Assembly (NCBI GenBank): GCA_033782935.1
Contig: JAWQEG010001541.1
Location: 310,001-374,000, forward strand
Source: Petrolisthes cinctipes
Lineage: Eukaryota; Arthropoda; Malacostraca; Decapoda; Porcellanidae
Length of the DNA: 64,000 nt
Direction of reading: 5' to 3'
In this document: in pieces, positions 24,283-35,991 of the stretch
How the letters are laid out: each line of letters opens with the position of its first letter
How positions within the stretch are numbered: position 1 is the stretch's first letter
The notes under the pieces: model-generated
Databases searched by the model: none
Told to the model about the DNA's origin: nothing
The model's input: only the letters and a program-made list of their open reading frames with translations
Translations under genes and position numbers: made by a program

Positions 24283-25115
24283 ATAAATATGGCAATAATG
24301 AAAATCAATTTGACAAAAGTGAAACTCTATAGGACAATAATGAGAATCAATATGACAATGGTGTTTGATACTGGAGCAGGAATCAAGAGCTCAAGAAAAT
24401 ATTGTACAAAATATTGGTATTTATTGAAAGAATTACCGTTTTCCCGGTAGTTTGCCCAGGTTAGGTCCCGGTAGTCTGATGCGGTCTAGGTAAGGTCAGG
24501 TAAGGTAAGGTCAGGCTAATTTTAAAATGGCCCATTTGAATATGCCCTATCTTGGCAATAATGAAAATCAATTAGACAAAACTGAAACTCAATAGGACAA
24601 TACTGAGATTCAATATGACAATGGTGTTTGATACCGTAGCAGGAATCAAGACGTCAAGAAAATAAGTTACAAAAATATTCTACCAATCAGAAAATAAATA
24701 TGGCAATAATGAAAATCAATTTGACAAAACTGAAACTCTATAGGACAATACTGAGAATCAATATGACAATGGTGTTTGATACTGGATTACAAAAATATTC
24801 TACCAATCTGAAAATAAATATGGCAATAATGAAAATCAATTTGACAAAAGTGAAACTCTATAGGACAATAATGAGAATCAATATGACAATGGTGTTTGAT
24901 ACTGGAGCAGGAATCAAGAGCTCAAGAAAATAATGTACAAAAATATTGGTAATTATTGAAAGAATTACCGTTTTCCTGGTAGTTTGCCCAGGTTAGGTCC
25001 CGGTAGTTTGCCCAGGTTAGGTCCCGGTAGTCTGATGTGGTCTAGGTAGGTTAGGTAAAGTCAGGTAAGGTCAGGCTAATTTCAAAATGCCCCATTTGAA
25101 TATGCCCTATCTTGG
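24283..25115. repeat. Tandem array of about 130-bp units with AGGTTAGGT block
   Basis: The unit starting AATATGGCAATAATGAAAAT occurs at about 24287, 24554 (shortened), 24698 and 24819, each followed by GACAATGGTGTTTGATACTG. A second block, CCGGTAGT..CCCAGGTTAGGTCC..AATATGCCCTATCTTGG, occurs at about 24440-24556 and 24970-25115. Frames through it repeat the same peptide and are not genes. Confidence 0.85.
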
Positions 25116-25784
25116 AAATGGGGCATTTGCGAAGGAAATGCCATAGAAGAAAATAGTCTTAGAATGGTCTAAATAAGTGGGTAATGAAGGTAGAAAAACG
25201 GTATGCAATAACGGTAATGCATTCAATATTTACCAAAATATTATACCAATATGGTAGAAATCAATCATAAAAATGGATAAAATGTAATAATATAGGTAAA
25301 CGACAATATACTTACTGAGATAAGGCATAAACAAATCGAATAATATCCGTGCTGTAGCCTAAAATAAGTTCATGAGCTGTTGATTTCTGGACCAGTATCC
25401 GATAATTTAATAATAGAACACGTGTTCTCATTTTTAGGGGGGTTTTAGGGGTAACTACTTTATTACTCATGGCGCTGCTGTACGCAAACGAGTGGACATA
25501 GGAAGCTTTAGTTTACAGATTCTGGTGTGTAAAATCAAGCTCTACAAGTCTGTAAGAAAAAATTTACCTAAATGAAACTTTAAAATTGACCGTGTTTTTG
25601 CGAAAGGCTGAACTGTGGTATGGTGATTCCGTAGATTTTTCCCCTGTAATTTATTATTATTTCGCTAGCACGTTTCGTTATATGTGGTTTCGTTGTATGA
25701 CCCCCCCTAAACCTGAACGGGATCAGGACTCACCTACATGCAAATTTTGAGGACACAAAGTTGGACGGTTTAGGCGTGCATCGC

Positions 25785-25826
<42 letters not shown>

Positions 25827-25859
25827 GCTTGGCTTTATGTATATAGATATATATATATA

Positions 25860-26019
25860 GTGGTAAAATGTCACAAGTTAAAATACCCCCTAAAAATGGC
25901 GTAGGTACAATTTCACAGGTACATTGGCAAAAGCGAAGTGCTGAAACATAAATCCTGACCCACCTGTCATACAAAGTCAGAAACCGGTTGTTGACATTTT
26001 TCCTGTTCTCTATTTTCTT

Positions 26020-26052
<33 letters not shown>

Positions 26053-27290
26053 ATGTGTGTGTGTGTGTTTTCTTTTTTTGTGTGTGTTGTTTCCTTTCAT
26101 TGTGTGTGTGTGTGTGTTATTTTCTTTTTTGTGTGCGTGTTGATATCTTTCTTGTGTGTTTGTGTGTGTTGTTTTCTTTCTGTTGTGTGTGTATGTGTGA
26201 GTATTTTTATCCATAGTTTAGTAGCGATAGGGAGGGGCAAGCTTAACCATAAAAGGGTTGGGTTTAGTACCAGACCTAAACGTAATGGAAGCATGAAATA
26301 GGTGGATGTTTTCAGAAATATCTTACCTACCCATTTGTGCACAGGAAAACTTACCACACCGAGAAGAACGATTAACTACAAACTTGGAAGAAGAAAAGCA
26401 AAATTACTTATAACGTCGGTGTTTAAAAAGACACACGATACTTACAAATGTGTCTTGATATAATCGAATCCCTTACAGTAATTCCAATTCGTGCCAAAAA
26501 AAAAAAAAAAGTTTCATGCACGAACTTACCAACTGGATATATTATAATTTCAGTGACGAACTTAGAGTAGGAATGACGTGCTAATTTTTCTGGGTATTTC
26601 ACGGTTATTCTTGTTCTAAAATACTCAGACTCATTTCCTTATGTTTAATAATGAATAGTTAAATAGTAAGAGTTCTTGAACATTCAAAATTTAATTTAAA
26701 ATTAGTTAAACTTTTGATATAAAGAAACAGAGTGCAATGTTTGTGACTGCCACGGGCCGCGGCCCACATATTATCGCCATTGGGGCCTGTGTAGGGTATA
26801 GGCTGTGTGGCCGTCACTCGCCGTCTACACACACTCAGCCAAACACTTGCCACTTTCAACACACACTCAGCCAAGCACTTGCCACTTCTATGGATGGAAC
26901 TAAATGGCGGTTTTATTTTATGGTCAAAACATTACATCAGAGTAAGAATTTCACAGGTATAATGTAAGTTTATTAAGCTGGCATAGCAGTGCATAAGAGC
27001 AACGAGCACCTGTCCTATCTCGTTGAAAGCTACTAGGCTACTGATGAGTGACGACATCCGAAGGCGGACAGCCAATGCCTCCGCCACCCGTACTGTCCAG
27101 CCCGGCAAAGACGATATCAATCTCGGATGATAAGGCTTAGCAGCCAAGTAGGCAGAGTACCAACCCTACACCAGCTACCCATGTTAAAATTAACGTAGGG
27201 GTGGTAACGAAACTTTTTTTGCCGACTGTACCTGTGAAATTGTACCTACGCCATTTTTAGGGGGTATTTTAACTTGCGACATTTTACACC
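25860..27290. mobile_element. 1.4-kb element with about 62-bp TIRs
   Basis: 25860-25922 and 27228-27290 are near-perfect inverted copies, containing AATACCCCCTAAAAATGGCG and TAGGTACAATTTCACAGGTA. Just inside, CATTGGCAAAAGCGAAG and the inverse of CAGTCGGCAAAAAAAG continue the pairing. No transposase is seen. Inside, 26029-26290 is a third copy of the (GT)n/TAGTTTAGTAGCGATAGGGA segment found in both arms (near 23440-23550 and 36820-36970). Inner frames encode only CVCVCV-type artefacts. The Gypsy LTR begins two bases after the right TIR. Confidence 0.65.
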
Positions 27291-27292
27291 TA

Positions 27293-27938
27293 TGTACCAG
27301 TTCTGAAGGCTTGAACTCTGGGCAGAAACTGGTAAATTACTTGTGTGTAATTCTTGGAGTTGTAGTGGTAGTAGTAGTTGTTGTTGTTGTATTAGGTAAC
27401 GTGGAAGACGGGGTGCTTTCTTAGGTTTTCTTAGGCAATTGACTTCACAAGTTTCTTAAGGCTTAATTTATTAATATATACTTATATCTATACAGGGAAT
27501 TATAATGATGTGCCTTGTCTTATTTGTATGGTCTCTCTTTGTGGTGACAAGTGTATAGCCCTGGGAGTCAGTGTTAAGTATCCTACCTATTAGTTAAACT
27601 TCACTGCTTAAATACATTCTCTACTGGAGTTGACAGCTGTGTCTGGATACAATATTACCAACTTGGATGGTTATGATTTACTGTGGGTTACCTGTGGCCA
27701 TGTGGTAGGATGAATCACGTGGGACTATGGTCACGAGGTTTTGAGTCATGTCTCATGTAGCTGAAAGGACCCTTGCTCCTATCTCCAGGTACCTATACTG
27801 ATAAATAGTTTGTGATACCTGGTTATCTTACTGTCTATCTATTGGTTATTTATTTAATGCCGGTTCTGGGCAGGTAGTCTGGTTAGCTGACCCTAGCTAA
27901 TCTTATCATTTACCTGCCTTGCCTCTTGGAGCCGTACA
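27293..27938 (-). repeat. 3' LTR of Gypsy element
   Basis: On the plus strand it begins TGTACCAGTTCTGAAGG and ends GAGCCGTACA. It is the 3' LTR because the coding order is on the minus strand. It abuts the TIR element ending at 27290. Confidence 0.95.
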
Positions 27939-30270
27939 TCGCTCGAGCCAGCTGCCAAATCTGTCCCAGATTAGAACTTTATTGTGGGAACAAATTTTAC
28001 AATACTTGGTATATCCAAGGATGATTCATCCAGAGGAAAGGGATAAAGGAGCTAGGAAATTAACAATGAATACTTAAATACTAATACAAAATAGACATCC
28101 AAGACATAGGCACACCATATGCTTAAAATTAACATTACCGGTAATACATGAATATAAATACATTGGTACATAAAGAAATTATCTTAAAATTAATGTGTTT
28201 AGCTAGGTGCATGTCATTGTGTGTATATAAGCTAACCTATGCTAAAGATTCACATATTAATGAGGGGGCCGTGTTGCTATGTTGTGGCTTTGAAATAATA
28301 GTCTTATCCTTTTCAAGACAAGAACATTCAGTATACGTCGATAGTGCTTACTTATACAAATACAAAAATAGTATTTTAGACTGTCTTATACAATACATAA
28401 ATATTATAGTACATGCCAGAAAGATAAGACATGGGATAATAAACATTGGTACCAAGAGTTATTATGATCAATATATGGAGGAATCAATTGATATACTAAG
28501 GATGTTTGAATCCTAGTCTCATTGAGTAACTTAATAGTTTCATTTTTTCTGGTACAACTGATAATTAGGAGATGTTAAACAAGTCGACATTAAATTAAAT
28601 ATGTTGAAAGGTGGAAGAGATTGTGCTATGTTTTCTAGCAAATTATGTTTATGAGGCAAGATAACGATTCCCTTGGATCGTATTTCCTATGAGTCTGCTT
28701 CTTTATAGTTGCCTTAAACCATACCATGTGTAGGGTGATTAGGGCAAATTAGTGTTAATTGTGTATCAGCAGGTAAGTATAGATAGTGGAAATTAAAATT
28801 GATGATGAAAGAGAGTTTGATTAGTAATAGATATGAATGTACATGCATATAGTGTGTGATTAGTATTACTTTGATTCTAAGCAAGTGGAGATTTTGCATC
28901 CTTAGGAGACTTAAATGCAACTCAAATGCAAAGAAATATGCAAGACAAACATATATGAAGATATGCAACATGGCACTTGAAGTGCTGTGTGTCACTGATG
29001 ACATCATCACTAAGTATAATACTTATTGGATGAAAATTGAATATTAAATGATTACTTCCATTTTCATAGGGATTGTTGAAGTGCGTAGCTTGTGAATAAC
29101 ATTTTACCTTTTATGGGAATAATAATGAGTATATGATTTTGTATTAAAATACTACGCATGACTGTATAATAATATTTCATGAAAGATAATAAGTAAGATG
29201 GGATTTCATCATTGATTGTACCATTGCATCTTGTAGCTATTGGAGTGGTAATAATATTGTGAGTTGATCTTATCTTACCCGCAGTAAATATTCTCTTAAT
29301 AAGTGGTTGTAATTCCTCTTGAAGTTCCTCACCTGCAATCATTTTTCCTGCTAACTCACAGAAATAAATAGAAGCCTAAAAGTATGATGTGATTATTCCA
29401 TATATGTAGTTCTTTTCATTTGTTGCTCATGTAAACTATATAAATCGTATTTAATTTCTGTGCAATTATTTACACTCTAATACAGTATATACCTGTTACT
29501 CTATCTTACCTTGATTTGCAAAGGCTTGTCTTGCAACCTTTTATGTATGGGATAATGCTTGTATACCACTATATCTCTAAGCATTACCAAATAGTGCTCA
29601 TGAAATTTCACTTAAAAATTATCTAAATCACGCTCTGGGCTGTGATGATGGCTCTAAGCCATTATATATATTTTTTTTTTTTGTATAATAAGCGAACAAT
29701 ATTACCTGAGTCATTGAATCCATTCCTAGGGCGCCCAATAGTGAAAGGACACTATAGAATATAATGCATTTAAATTGGTAAATTCATTCGTGTGATACCT
29801 GTCAAACAAAACTAGTGTATCATTAAATACCTTATTTGTACCCACTGCTCAATAGCAGAAAAATTATGTAATAATTCATATATATCCTGTAAAGAAATAG
29901 TGATCATATCATTCGTCACCAACATTTTATTTATTTTCTTTTCTTTTCAACTGTTTGATAAAATTGTAAACGAGAGCTCTCGGATTAAAGACGTCATCTT
30001 TTGCGGTGTGTACTTCGTCGGAGCTTGTAGCCGCCGCGAGTACAGACATGAAAACCGTTATATAGGTTGATTTGGGCCACTTCTGTAAGAAGAAATATTA
30101 TTTTTCATTGGAAACCGATCGGAGTTTTTGTTTGTAAGTGTTTATTTTATTACCATCAATAGTAGGGATAATATTACGAGGAAGAGGACATTGTTGCTGT
30201 TGCAGAGATATTGATTGGTTTTATTTTGGATGTTAGGTTTTTTTTTTGCGCGCATTTTACCAATTTCTTT
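27939..30270. other. Gypsy 3' region, no assigned gene
   Basis: 2.3 kb between integrase and the 3' LTR. Short frames exist on both strands (28148-28516 plus, 122 residues; 29064-29342 minus, 92 residues), but I recognise no domain. A minus-strand segment with ILIIIPI could be the residue of a third ORF in an env-like position, but this is weak. It is otherwise AT-rich. Confidence 0.35.
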
Positions 30271-30277
30271 ATTCTGT

Positions 30278-31080
30278 TTACATAAACAACATCATCCGCC
30301 TGGTAAAATTATTCATTATTATAAGGTTATGCCTACTAAAGACATGACTGTGTGAAGTTCGATCGGGTACCCATTTTTTTTTTTTTTTTTTTTCTCTAGC
30401 AAGCCTATAATTTGTTTTGTTCTGTCGGCGATCACGCATTTTTCTTGCAAGCCGATAAATTGCTTTGTTATGTCGGCGATCACGCATTTTTCTTGCAAGC
30501 CGATAAATTGCTTTGTTCATCCTGATGAAATTGTGGAAATGCAACTCACTGTCGTTCAGCATAGTTGTCCATGTTGTAGCATGGCTTCTTCGTGGCAATT
30601 GTTATATCATATAAAAGACGTATCCATTCGCCATATAGTATTTCATGTGGAGTTTTTCCTTTTATTTCCGTGTTTTGTAGTGTTTATTGACCGTCATATC
30701 AATGCAGTCTTCCCATGTGGAGGGATTTTCATTGTTTCTGTGCCACGAAGTACTTCTAGTAGTGTTACGGTTTTGCCGTTTTGTTAACCCATGAGCTGCT
30801 GGGAGATACGTTAATACAAATGTTTGCTTAATGTCGTAGAAATCAGCTATCTTTTATAATATTGGGACATGTAAATGGGCATTTTAATATGGTTTTAGAT
30901 ATATGTGCACTTACCTTTGCGGTTTTTATCGTAGTGGTGCCGCCACCAAATATCTAGAAAATGGTTAACCATAGGTAAAAACTTATCTGTGTCCTGATTC
31001 TAAATTGGTAAGGAAAGTAGATCTATTCCTACTATGTCCCATGATTCGTCCAGGATTAGAGATTCCCGTCATGGAACAGC
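30278..31080 (-). pseudogene. Gypsy integrase remnant
   Basis: Minus strand, broken frames. WDIVGIDLLSLP near 31009-31050 marks the start of the DDE core, with the first catalytic aspartate. A segment near 30630-30720 fits the end of the core. The C-terminal stretch (30278-30598) contains ELHFHNFIRMNKAIYRLARK, typical of the region after the core. It holds a tandem 15-residue repeat, NKAIYRLARKMRDRR (45 bases), at about 30397-30515. Stops and shifts interrupt the middle and I could not place the zinc-binding HHCC segment. Integrase would insert the cDNA, but this copy cannot encode it. Confidence 0.75.
30397..30515. repeat. 45-bp in-frame tandem repeat within integrase tail
   Basis: About 2.6 units with TCGGCGATCACGCATTTTTC and TTGCAAGCCGATAAATTGCT. 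The unit is a multiple of three, so the repeat kept the minus-strand frame. Confidence 0.9.
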
Positions 31081-31479
31081 GGTCCAAATGTATGGCTTTG
31101 ATTTGCATTGTATGTTTCGCACTGCGCGATATATGTGTTTCATCATCTACCCTTAGTTTATGTTAATAGTATATTGTATAGAGAGTGGTTAGGTACCTAC
31201 CTCTATCAGGATGTCCTATTGCCTTATGATATAAGGGTAATTAATACTGAGGGAATTATTATTTGTTGTATCACTATGTGATTGGTTTGTACGTCACGTT
31301 TCCTTAGTTTTCTGTAATTAATATCATCATGAAGGGAAAATATATTTAAGTGACTGGGTAATTATGGTCCATTTATTTTCATCCTCAGTTTTTAATGAAT
31401 ATCTTATTACATTTATCATAGAATCCATTTGCTAATGTTTATGAACCGTATTAAGGTCAAAGTCCATGGGTGTCCTCGG

Positions 31480-31760
31480 AACTAAAGGGACAAGATGATT
31501 GTTTAAGGGATCTGCTACTTTATTTAATTGTACTGGAAGGTAGTTAATATCAATATGTGGGAGAAATTCCTGAATGGTTAGATATTATCTGGCTAATTTT
31601 CCGTTAGAGTTTGAGGTTATTGTAAGCCAAGGATCGTTCGATAATTCGCGAAAACTTGTAAAGGATAGCCTAATACGATGTTTCTAAAAGTACGAAGTGC
31701 CCATAATATTGCTTAAATTTCCTGTTTTGTTACAGAGTAACGAGTTCCCTGCGCATTTAA
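31480..31760 (-). pseudogene. Gypsy RNase H remnant
   Basis: Minus strand. YSVTKQEI, stop, AILWALRTF near 31670-31745 corresponds to the conserved E-containing helix of Gypsy RNase H, with an in-frame stop where an alanine or leucine codon is usual. IQEFLPHIDINYLP follows near 31540-31575. RNase H removes the RNA template during reverse transcription. Confidence 0.7.
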
Positions 31761-32236
31761 TATACTCTAAGCATTAGCACCTACCTGATATCGACCCATA
31801 GCTATCTCTTACATAAGTACAGCGCCTAAGCCTACTGAAGAAGCATCTGTACACTTGATAAAAGTTAATGAATACTTGGGAACGCAAAATTGAAGCTTAC
31901 ATTAATTAACCTTTAATATTTCAAAGCTTAGCTATTTCTTCTGGCATCCATACAAAATCTCGAGTTGATTATTTAGGGGTTTAACTACTTGGGAAAAATT
32001 CTTTACAAGGATACTATATAAGAACATAAACCCAAGAATGATTTTACGTTAGTAACATTTATTTGGAATAGGGAATACTTTCATTGCTCGTACTTTATCA
32101 GATTGTGTATGGAGCACAGTGGCGGTTAATGGATAACCTAAAATGATAATTTTCTGGTAAGAAAATGACGCATAGGCATTTAAAGTTTGAGGCCTACCTA
32201 ATGTAATCTCTGGATAAGCTTCTTTATTGTTAATTA

Positions 32237-32760
32237 TTATGAATGTACGTCTTTAGAAAAAATAATCAAATCGTTTAGATTAGCGATGACTACGTTATTA
32301 ATAAAACCAATACGAAAATTGACCATATGCTGAAATGTGGATGGAGCATTACATAACCCAAATGGTCTACGAATGTATTCATAATAACCATGGGAAGTAC
32401 TAAATGTTGTAATGGGTTGACTTTTATCATCTAATGCTACTTGCCAGTTTCCACTGACCAAGTTTAAGGTGGAGAATATCATATGTTTTATTTCACCAAT
32501 GTAAGACAAAACATCTTAAAGGAGGGAGGGGATATTAATTTTTAATTGTAGCATTAGTTATTTATCTGTAATCAATTACTGGCCTAAATTCACCATTATT
32601 ATTGAAACCAAAAACATTGGGCTGTTAAAATGGGAGTTAGAATTCTTAATAATGCCTTCATCCATCATTTCATTTAATATTTCGTTTACAACTTTCTGCC
32701 TACTACGAGGTACGGTAGTCTATATGCTCGAATAAATGGGTTGAGGAGATGTTAGTGTAA
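32237..32760 (-). pseudogene. Gypsy reverse transcriptase remnant
   Basis: Minus strand. The upstream part (about 32590-32740) contains VNEILNEMMDEGIIKNSNS and GEFRPVIDY, the start of the Gypsy RT fingers. The open frame 32237-32509 (90 residues) contains FSTLNLVSGNWQVALDD (motif A; the family has a D where N is seen here), RRPFGLCNAPSTFQHMV (motif B) and VIANLNDLIIFSKD. In that last stretch the catalytic YxDD-type motif reads NLND. Both motif A and motif C are therefore damaged, and a frameshift separates the two parts. Confidence 0.88.
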
Positions 32761-33045
32761 TGGCATGCTTTATAATGTTGGTTCATCCTAAGGATTCACC
32801 AAGTAGGGCAATCGCATTCAATATGTGGCTAGTATGGTGATGAGATTTTCACGATAAAGTGGAAATTCGCGTCCACTGACAAAATTTCTAAGTTGCTCTC
32901 TATGTGACTATCTATTTATACCCTTCGGTTAGAACCGATACAATATTTCCTTGTGTAATTTGGTCTAACTTCCATCTGTACAGATCACATAGATATGTTC
33001 CTTTTTTTTTTACATGAATATTGGTAGATGATTTATTAACCCCCA

Positions 33046-33142
33046 GAGTCCGGGCAGCGGGATTTCCCGCTCGGTCGACAGAGGCCGGGCAGCGGGAAAT
33101 CCCGCTCTGTCGACAGAGTCCGGGCAGCGGGAAATCCCGCTT
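33046..33142. repeat. 35-bp hairpin repeats at piggyBac left end
   Basis: Units at 33046, 33081 and 33116 (last partial). Each contains AGCGGGAAATCCCGCT (ATTTC variant in unit 1), which is self-complementary. Such subterminal repeats are plausible transposase binding sites. Confidence 0.9.
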
Positions 33143-33257
33143 TTGGTAATTTATGGGGAAAAACGCCAAATTTGTCGGGATTTTTTTTGATCTGGCTATA
33201 CTTCACCACCAGACCTTTTCATCCCCACATTCAATCAGTGTGTGCTTGACCGTGACA

Positions 33258-33425
33258 ATGGCTGGGCGTAGTGAAGAAAATACGGGCTCGTTCGATTCGG
33301 TGCATCCTACCGCGCTGCCGGGCGCACCCGCTCCTGTAACCTCCACTCCGCGGGTGCAACCAGCTAGATTGAGTCACAGCCACGCTCACAAAGCGAACGC
33401 AGCCTCGCTCTCACGGGAAAAGTGA
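33258..33425 (+). pseudogene. Possible first exon of a piggyBac transposase
   Basis: ATG at 33258 opens MAGRSEENTGSFDSVHPTAL, a 55-residue serine/proline-rich stretch ending at a stop. A GGTGAGTACA splice-donor-like site lies at about 33508. No DDE domain follows. Position inside the piggyBac ends is the only support. It may be a degenerate N-terminal exon or nothing. Confidence 0.3.
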
Positions 33426-34179
33426 CCTCCATTCCTCACTTGATTTCTCGGCAATGGAGTGTCCTAGAGAGCTGGGGTTAGTTTTAATGGAAAGAGGAGG
33501 AGTTGATGGTGAGTACACAATCAAATTTAAGTTGTTCAGTATTGTAGTTTAGACGTAGGGAGTAAGAGAAGTAGAGTGATTTTCCGGAAAATACCCGGAC
33601 AGGCAGGGTAAAAAATTAGTATTGCGCACAGAACCACAGTACGTATTTCCATTCTTGGCCCGTCCCGGAGGGGTTAATATCAGTGATATTTTCACTGTTT
33701 ACATTGGTTAAAGTAAATTAATCCCTGATTATATATTATTTTACTAGTTCTATTGAGAATAGAACGGTAGTATGTGGCTGTACATGAGATGGAAGCTTTA
33801 CCTTCAATTAATGGACGAAATTTGGAGTTAATATAATATTATATGCAGCAATGGCCTTTATGATAATGGAGTCGTTTCCCTCATTTTCAATACGTATAGG
33901 GTTAACCTAACATGGACTTATATATTGGCCTGGACAATCTTGTATTGGAATACATTAATTCCCAAAATGTATTATTTTATATTTAGGGTTAAATATTATG
34001 GTTTGTTTGATAAGGTATGATAAACCTAGTTTATAATTTCGTATTATATAAAATTCAATATGTATATGGTTAGATCCCTTGTCTAACCGTACAGGAAGGG
34101 TTAAGTGTCCCTAATACCTGTAATTTATTGCCTGTCATGGTTGACAATGCTATGTCACCTGTTTAATCTTGGTTTATAA

Positions 34180-34365
34180 ATGCCGCTGGGGACCTAATTT
34201 GCATAATTTGTTAAAGGAATTATCCGATAACAAGGAAACTGTCGCGCCTGTGTCTATCATTAAGGGGGTGTTACTATGTGATACTAGGTCAGGGAATTAT
34301 AGTACATTATTGGTAAATGCGACGACAGGGCCTACAGTCTTATTTTCGGGACGTTTGATGCTATA
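34180..34365 (-). pseudogene. Gypsy aspartic protease remnant
   Basis: Minus strand, immediately downstream of gag. LMIDTGATVSLLS at about 34225-34265 contains the catalytic DTG of retroelement proteases, which mature the Gag-Pol polyprotein. Upstream stops separate it from gag. The second half of the protease is not clear before the piggyBac insertion. Confidence 0.75.
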
Positions 34366-35154
34366 TTAATATTGTGGCGGTCTCGTTTCATACATCATGT
34401 TTCGATTGTGCAAGTCCCATTTCATTCTGTTAAGGATCATGCATTCATCTAAGGAATGCGACTTTGATTCATGTAAATGACTGTATTTATTATTACTTTT
34501 CCCTTGATCATTTCCTTTAGTATTATGTAAGTAATAACAATCACTGGTAATATTATTATTTCCGTTACAGTGTTTGCAACGTTTTCCCTGTGATTCCCTT
34601 TGAGTAGGTGTGGCATCAACATTAAAATTCTTCGTACCCATGGATTGAGTAATCTGTAATTCACGATGTATGATACGAGATTCCTTCGAATTTAAAGTTA
34701 GAGACCCTGATAATGCAAGTGCTTTTGCTGGTTCACTTGTAGTTATGTTTTCTGCCTTTGTTATAAACATTCTCTGAACCCATGATAATGAATTATGAAT
34801 TTTACCATCCCCCAAAACATCAATAAGTGACTGTCTGAATGTAGCATATGACGTTAAATTCTCTGGATCAGAAAAAGCACTTGTAGTTATCATATAGCTG
34901 GCTGGACTATCTGGTGCAATATGCCCTCTCACAAATCTTATCTTATGTAAGTTCTGCTCTATATTAGTTTGGTTAAACACATCCTCCAAATGACGCAAGA
35001 AGAGATGAATCCCATATCTTGGATTATCTCCCGTATAATACTTTAAATACTTGTGGGTGGGTAAGCTTGTCATTGTATGCATAGAAGAGGTAGTGGGGTT
35101 AGAAGAAGTTGTATGAAGAGCAGAGACAGTAGGAGATTGTGGAGGAGTAGCCAT
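34366..35154 (-). CDS. Gypsy gag-like protein, open frame
   Basis: This 262-residue frame begins MATPPQSPTVSALHTTSS, on the minus strand 838 bases after the 5' LTR. In Ty3/Gypsy elements Gag forms the particle and binds RNA. LKYYTGDNPRYGIHLFL and SYATFRQSLIDVLGDG suit the gag capsid region. CKHCNGNNNITSDCYYLH provides a C-x2-C-type nucleocapsid-like motif, but the histidine spacing is not canonical, so the knuckle is degenerate or unusual. It is the only long open frame of the element. The protease motif follows 100 bases downstream after a stop. Confidence 0.75.
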   Translation of the reverse strand: MATPPQSPTVSALHTTSSNPTTSSMHTMTSLPTHKYLKYYTGDNPRYGIHLFLRHLEDVFNQTNIEQNLHKIRFVRGHIAPDSPASYMITTSAFSDPENLTSYATFRQSLIDVLGDGKIHNSLSWVQRMFITKAENITTSEPAKALALSGSLTLNSKESRIIHRELQITQSMGTKNFNVDATPTQRESQGKRCKHCNGNNNITSDCYYLHNTKGNDQGKSNNKYSHLHESKSHSLDECMILNRMKWDLHNRNMMYETRPPQY

Positions 35155-35991
35155 TGTTGGAGAAAATACAGGTTAATATAGTATACCAGATTAAGTTTTT
35201 AATGGGGGTAAGGTAGAAGCAGAAAATGTACTCGAATGTGTTGGCACCACAAACGAGGCTTAGGGAGGCAGGGAAATCTAGCTTGGAGACTAATGAATCA
35301 TTATCAGGGATATTCGAAGTTAGTTGTGATACCTTTGGATTAATGGGGGAGAATATCTTTACCTTTGTTGTAATTTGGCACTTCTTTTCTTTCTTTCTGG
35401 GCTGTAATTGAGGATCCTAATCTATTCTAACATGTTCGTGGACAAGTGAAAAATAATGTAATGTAACATGTAATGTGTACCTACTTTTAGTTGAGTCTAG
35501 TTGCAACGACGATGTGGTGAAGAGGCGACGTCGGTGGAGAGGCGAAGCGATTATTTAGTTAGCTCGCACACTAACACACTAACAGTCGTTATTGGAGTGA
35601 AGATGATGAACGTTGACTTGCCTTTACGAAAGAATTTACGTAACGAGGCGTCAGCATGGAGGTGATGGAGTGATGGCGTTGTCCTGTCGAGAGCATTTAC
35701 GCAGGGACACCGATGTGGTAGTGATGAAGTGATGATTGTTTGTTGTTAAGTAGATGAAGTCCCCTTGTAGGTCAGTTGCAATTATGGTGAAGCAGGTGCC
35801 TCTTGTAGGTGAAGAATATGTGGTTTATCTCCCTCGTTAGAGGTCGTAAGATTATACCCACAGAAGAAATTACTTGAGAGAATTTACAAGTAGATTCCTT
35901 CAACTTGTCCTTGAACTATGTTAGTCACTGTACTCCCGTGAAGTCTATACCTTGCAATTTGTCTTGTTGCAAAAACACCGCTGCCATCAGA
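35155..35991 (-). other. Gypsy 5' leader with probable primer binding site
   Basis: On the minus strand the base after the 5' LTR begins TCTGATGGCAGCGGTG. From the third base, TGATGGCAGCGGTG differs at one position from the complement of a metazoan tRNA-Leu 3' end ending CACCGCTGCCACCA. This placement fits a PBS. No long frame occurs in the leader. Confidence 0.5.

Larger units (their letters stand above)
33040..33673 (+). mobile_element. piggyBac-type element nested in Gypsy pol
   Basis: Bounded by TTAA at 33036-33039 and 33674-33677. The ends read CCCCCAGAGTCCGGGC and, inverted, CCCCTCCGGGACGGGCC. TTAA targets with C-run termini are diagnostic of piggyBac-type transposons. At 634 bases it lacks a transposase core. 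It contains a tandem hairpin repeat near the left end and a short frame. It interrupts Gypsy between protease and RT, so it inserted after, or came along with, the Gypsy copy. Confidence 0.85.

Noticed and set aside
26029..26301. Cysteine/valine-rich CVCVCV reading frames
   Set aside because: They are translations of (GT)n tracts, as at 23452-23684 and 36618-36938, and have no domain.
28148..28516. 122-residue plus-strand ORF inside the Gypsy 3' region
   Set aside because: It is antisense to the element, has no recognisable domain and is AT-rich. Such length is expected by chance here.
29064..29342. Env-like ORF in the Gypsy element
   Set aside because: Only a short hydrophobic ILIIIPI stretch suggests it. 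No signal peptide, cleavage site or membrane anchor could be supported.
33046..33142. Three regularly spaced 35-bp repeats considered as a CRISPR array
   Set aside because: The units are contiguous with no spacers and lie at a piggyBac end in a eukaryotic context.
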